From the NCBI GenBank assembly GCA_028697695.1, contig JAQVEI010000205.1, positions 1 to 5,202 of the forward strand: 5,202 nt of DNA, given 5' to 3'. Of this stretch, positions 4,832-5,202 are shown piece by piece. The notes below the pieces were generated by a model, which ran no database searches, was not told the origin of the DNA, and was given only the letters and a program-made list of their open reading frames with translations. Both the position numbers and the translations under genes were made by a program. The stretch comes from Lentimicrobiaceae bacterium. GTDB taxonomy: Bacteria > Bacteroidota > Bacteroidia > Bacteroidales > Lentimicrobiaceae. Positions within the stretch are counted from its first letter, which is position 1, and the number at the start of each line of letters is the position of its first letter.

Positions 4832-5202
4832 TTATTCCAGTTCAATCTTTCCCAGTTGTCTCATTACCCTTTCAATGGACTGCTGCCTTCGCAATATATA
4901 TGGTGAAGGTGCGCCGGCATTCCATCGCCTTGGGTTGGGAAGTACAGCCGCAATGCGGGCAGCCTCACTGCTGTTTAAGTTTTTAGCCGGCTTGTGGAAA
5001 TAAGTTTCTGAAGCCATTTCTACACCATAAATACCGTCGCCCATCTCTATTACATTCAGATATACTTCCATTATCCTTTTTTTGCCCCAAAATATCTCGA
5101 TAAGACCTGTAAAATAAACTTCCAGGCCTTTTCGCAACCAGTTGCGGTGAGGCCACAGGAAAACATTTTTAGCGGTTTGCTGGCTTATGGTACTAGCTCC
5201 CC
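4832..5202 (-). CDS. mtgA: MtgA, monofunctional peptidoglycan glycosyltransferase (C-terminal half, cut by the window edge)
   Basis: MtgA polymerises lipid II into glycan strands at the outer face of the inner membrane (GT51 family). The visible 122 residues start with GASTISQQTAKNVFLWPHRN, the GT51 motif with the GxSTIxQQ signature, followed by LRKGLEVYFTGLIEIFWGKKRIMEVYLNVIEMGDGIYGVE. This contains the RK..E and K.R..E.YLN motifs, including the second conserved glutamate. AASTYF-like (MASETYFHKPAKNLNSSEAARIAAVLPNPRRWNA) and the end ILRRQQSIERVMRQLG complete a normal MtgA C-terminus. The N-terminal membrane anchor and the EDxxFxxHxG motif with the first catalytic glutamate lie beyond the right edge. 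The frame is open to the edge, so an internal TTG at 5135-5137 is a leucine codon, not a start. Short C-terminal length without a transpeptidase domain separates it from bifunctional penicillin-binding proteins. The DUF4476 gene follows on the same strand after 103 bases. Confidence 0.95.
   Translation of the reverse strand, partial: GASTISQQTAKNVFLWPHRNWLRKGLEVYFTGLIEIFWGKKRIMEVYLNVIEMGDGIYGVEMASETYFHKPAKNLNSSEAARIAAVLPNPRRWNAGAPSPYILRRQQSIERVMRQLGKIELE

Noticed and set aside
5135..5137. TTG as start of a 101-residue MtgA-like protein
   Set aside because: The frame continues upstream with the conserved GASTISQQTAKN motif to the window edge, so this TTG is an internal leucine codon of a longer gene.

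Overview
The window looks like chromosomal DNA of a gliding-type Bacteroidota (Bacteroidetes) organism. The evidence is a partial gldF gene, a DUF4476 secreted protein, a lipoprotein with acidic residues after the lipobox cysteine, very short AT-rich leaders without Shine-Dalgarno sequences, and -7 boxes of the TAnnTTTG type. The content is mostly ordinary housekeeping and envelope genes. I found no CRISPR array, tRNA, rRNA or defence system.

Left part (1-1694), minus strand, read right to left: a short four-helix membrane protein of unknown function, then 21 bases later a SAM hydroxide adenosyltransferase (DUF62) family protein, then after 149 bases the start of gldF, which runs off the left edge. 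A good -7 box (TACCTTTG) stands directly before the first gene. The first two genes are very probably one operon; gldF may be transcribed with them or separately.

Middle part (1700-3454), plus strand: a small hypothetical lipoprotein and a PatB/MalY-type PLP-dependent C-S lyase, each with its own putative promoter. The lipoprotein is divergent from the membrane protein, with a 137-base intergenic region.

Right part (3455-5202): a 223-base internally deleted IS3-family element lies between the convergent C-S lyase gene and a minus-strand DUF4476 gene. It has 25-base imperfect terminal inverted repeats and keeps only the first 35 or so codons of orfA. Its right terminal TGA is exactly the stop codon of the DUF4476 gene, so the insertion appears to have trimmed a few residues from that protein. 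Further right is the C-terminal half of the peptidoglycan glycosyltransferase mtgA (minus strand), cut by the right edge.

The most interesting points are the MITE-like IS3 relic that supplies a host gene's stop codon, and a DUF62 protein that lacks two of the three residues of the classical SAM hydrolase triad. Neither amounts to an undescribed system on sequence evidence alone.
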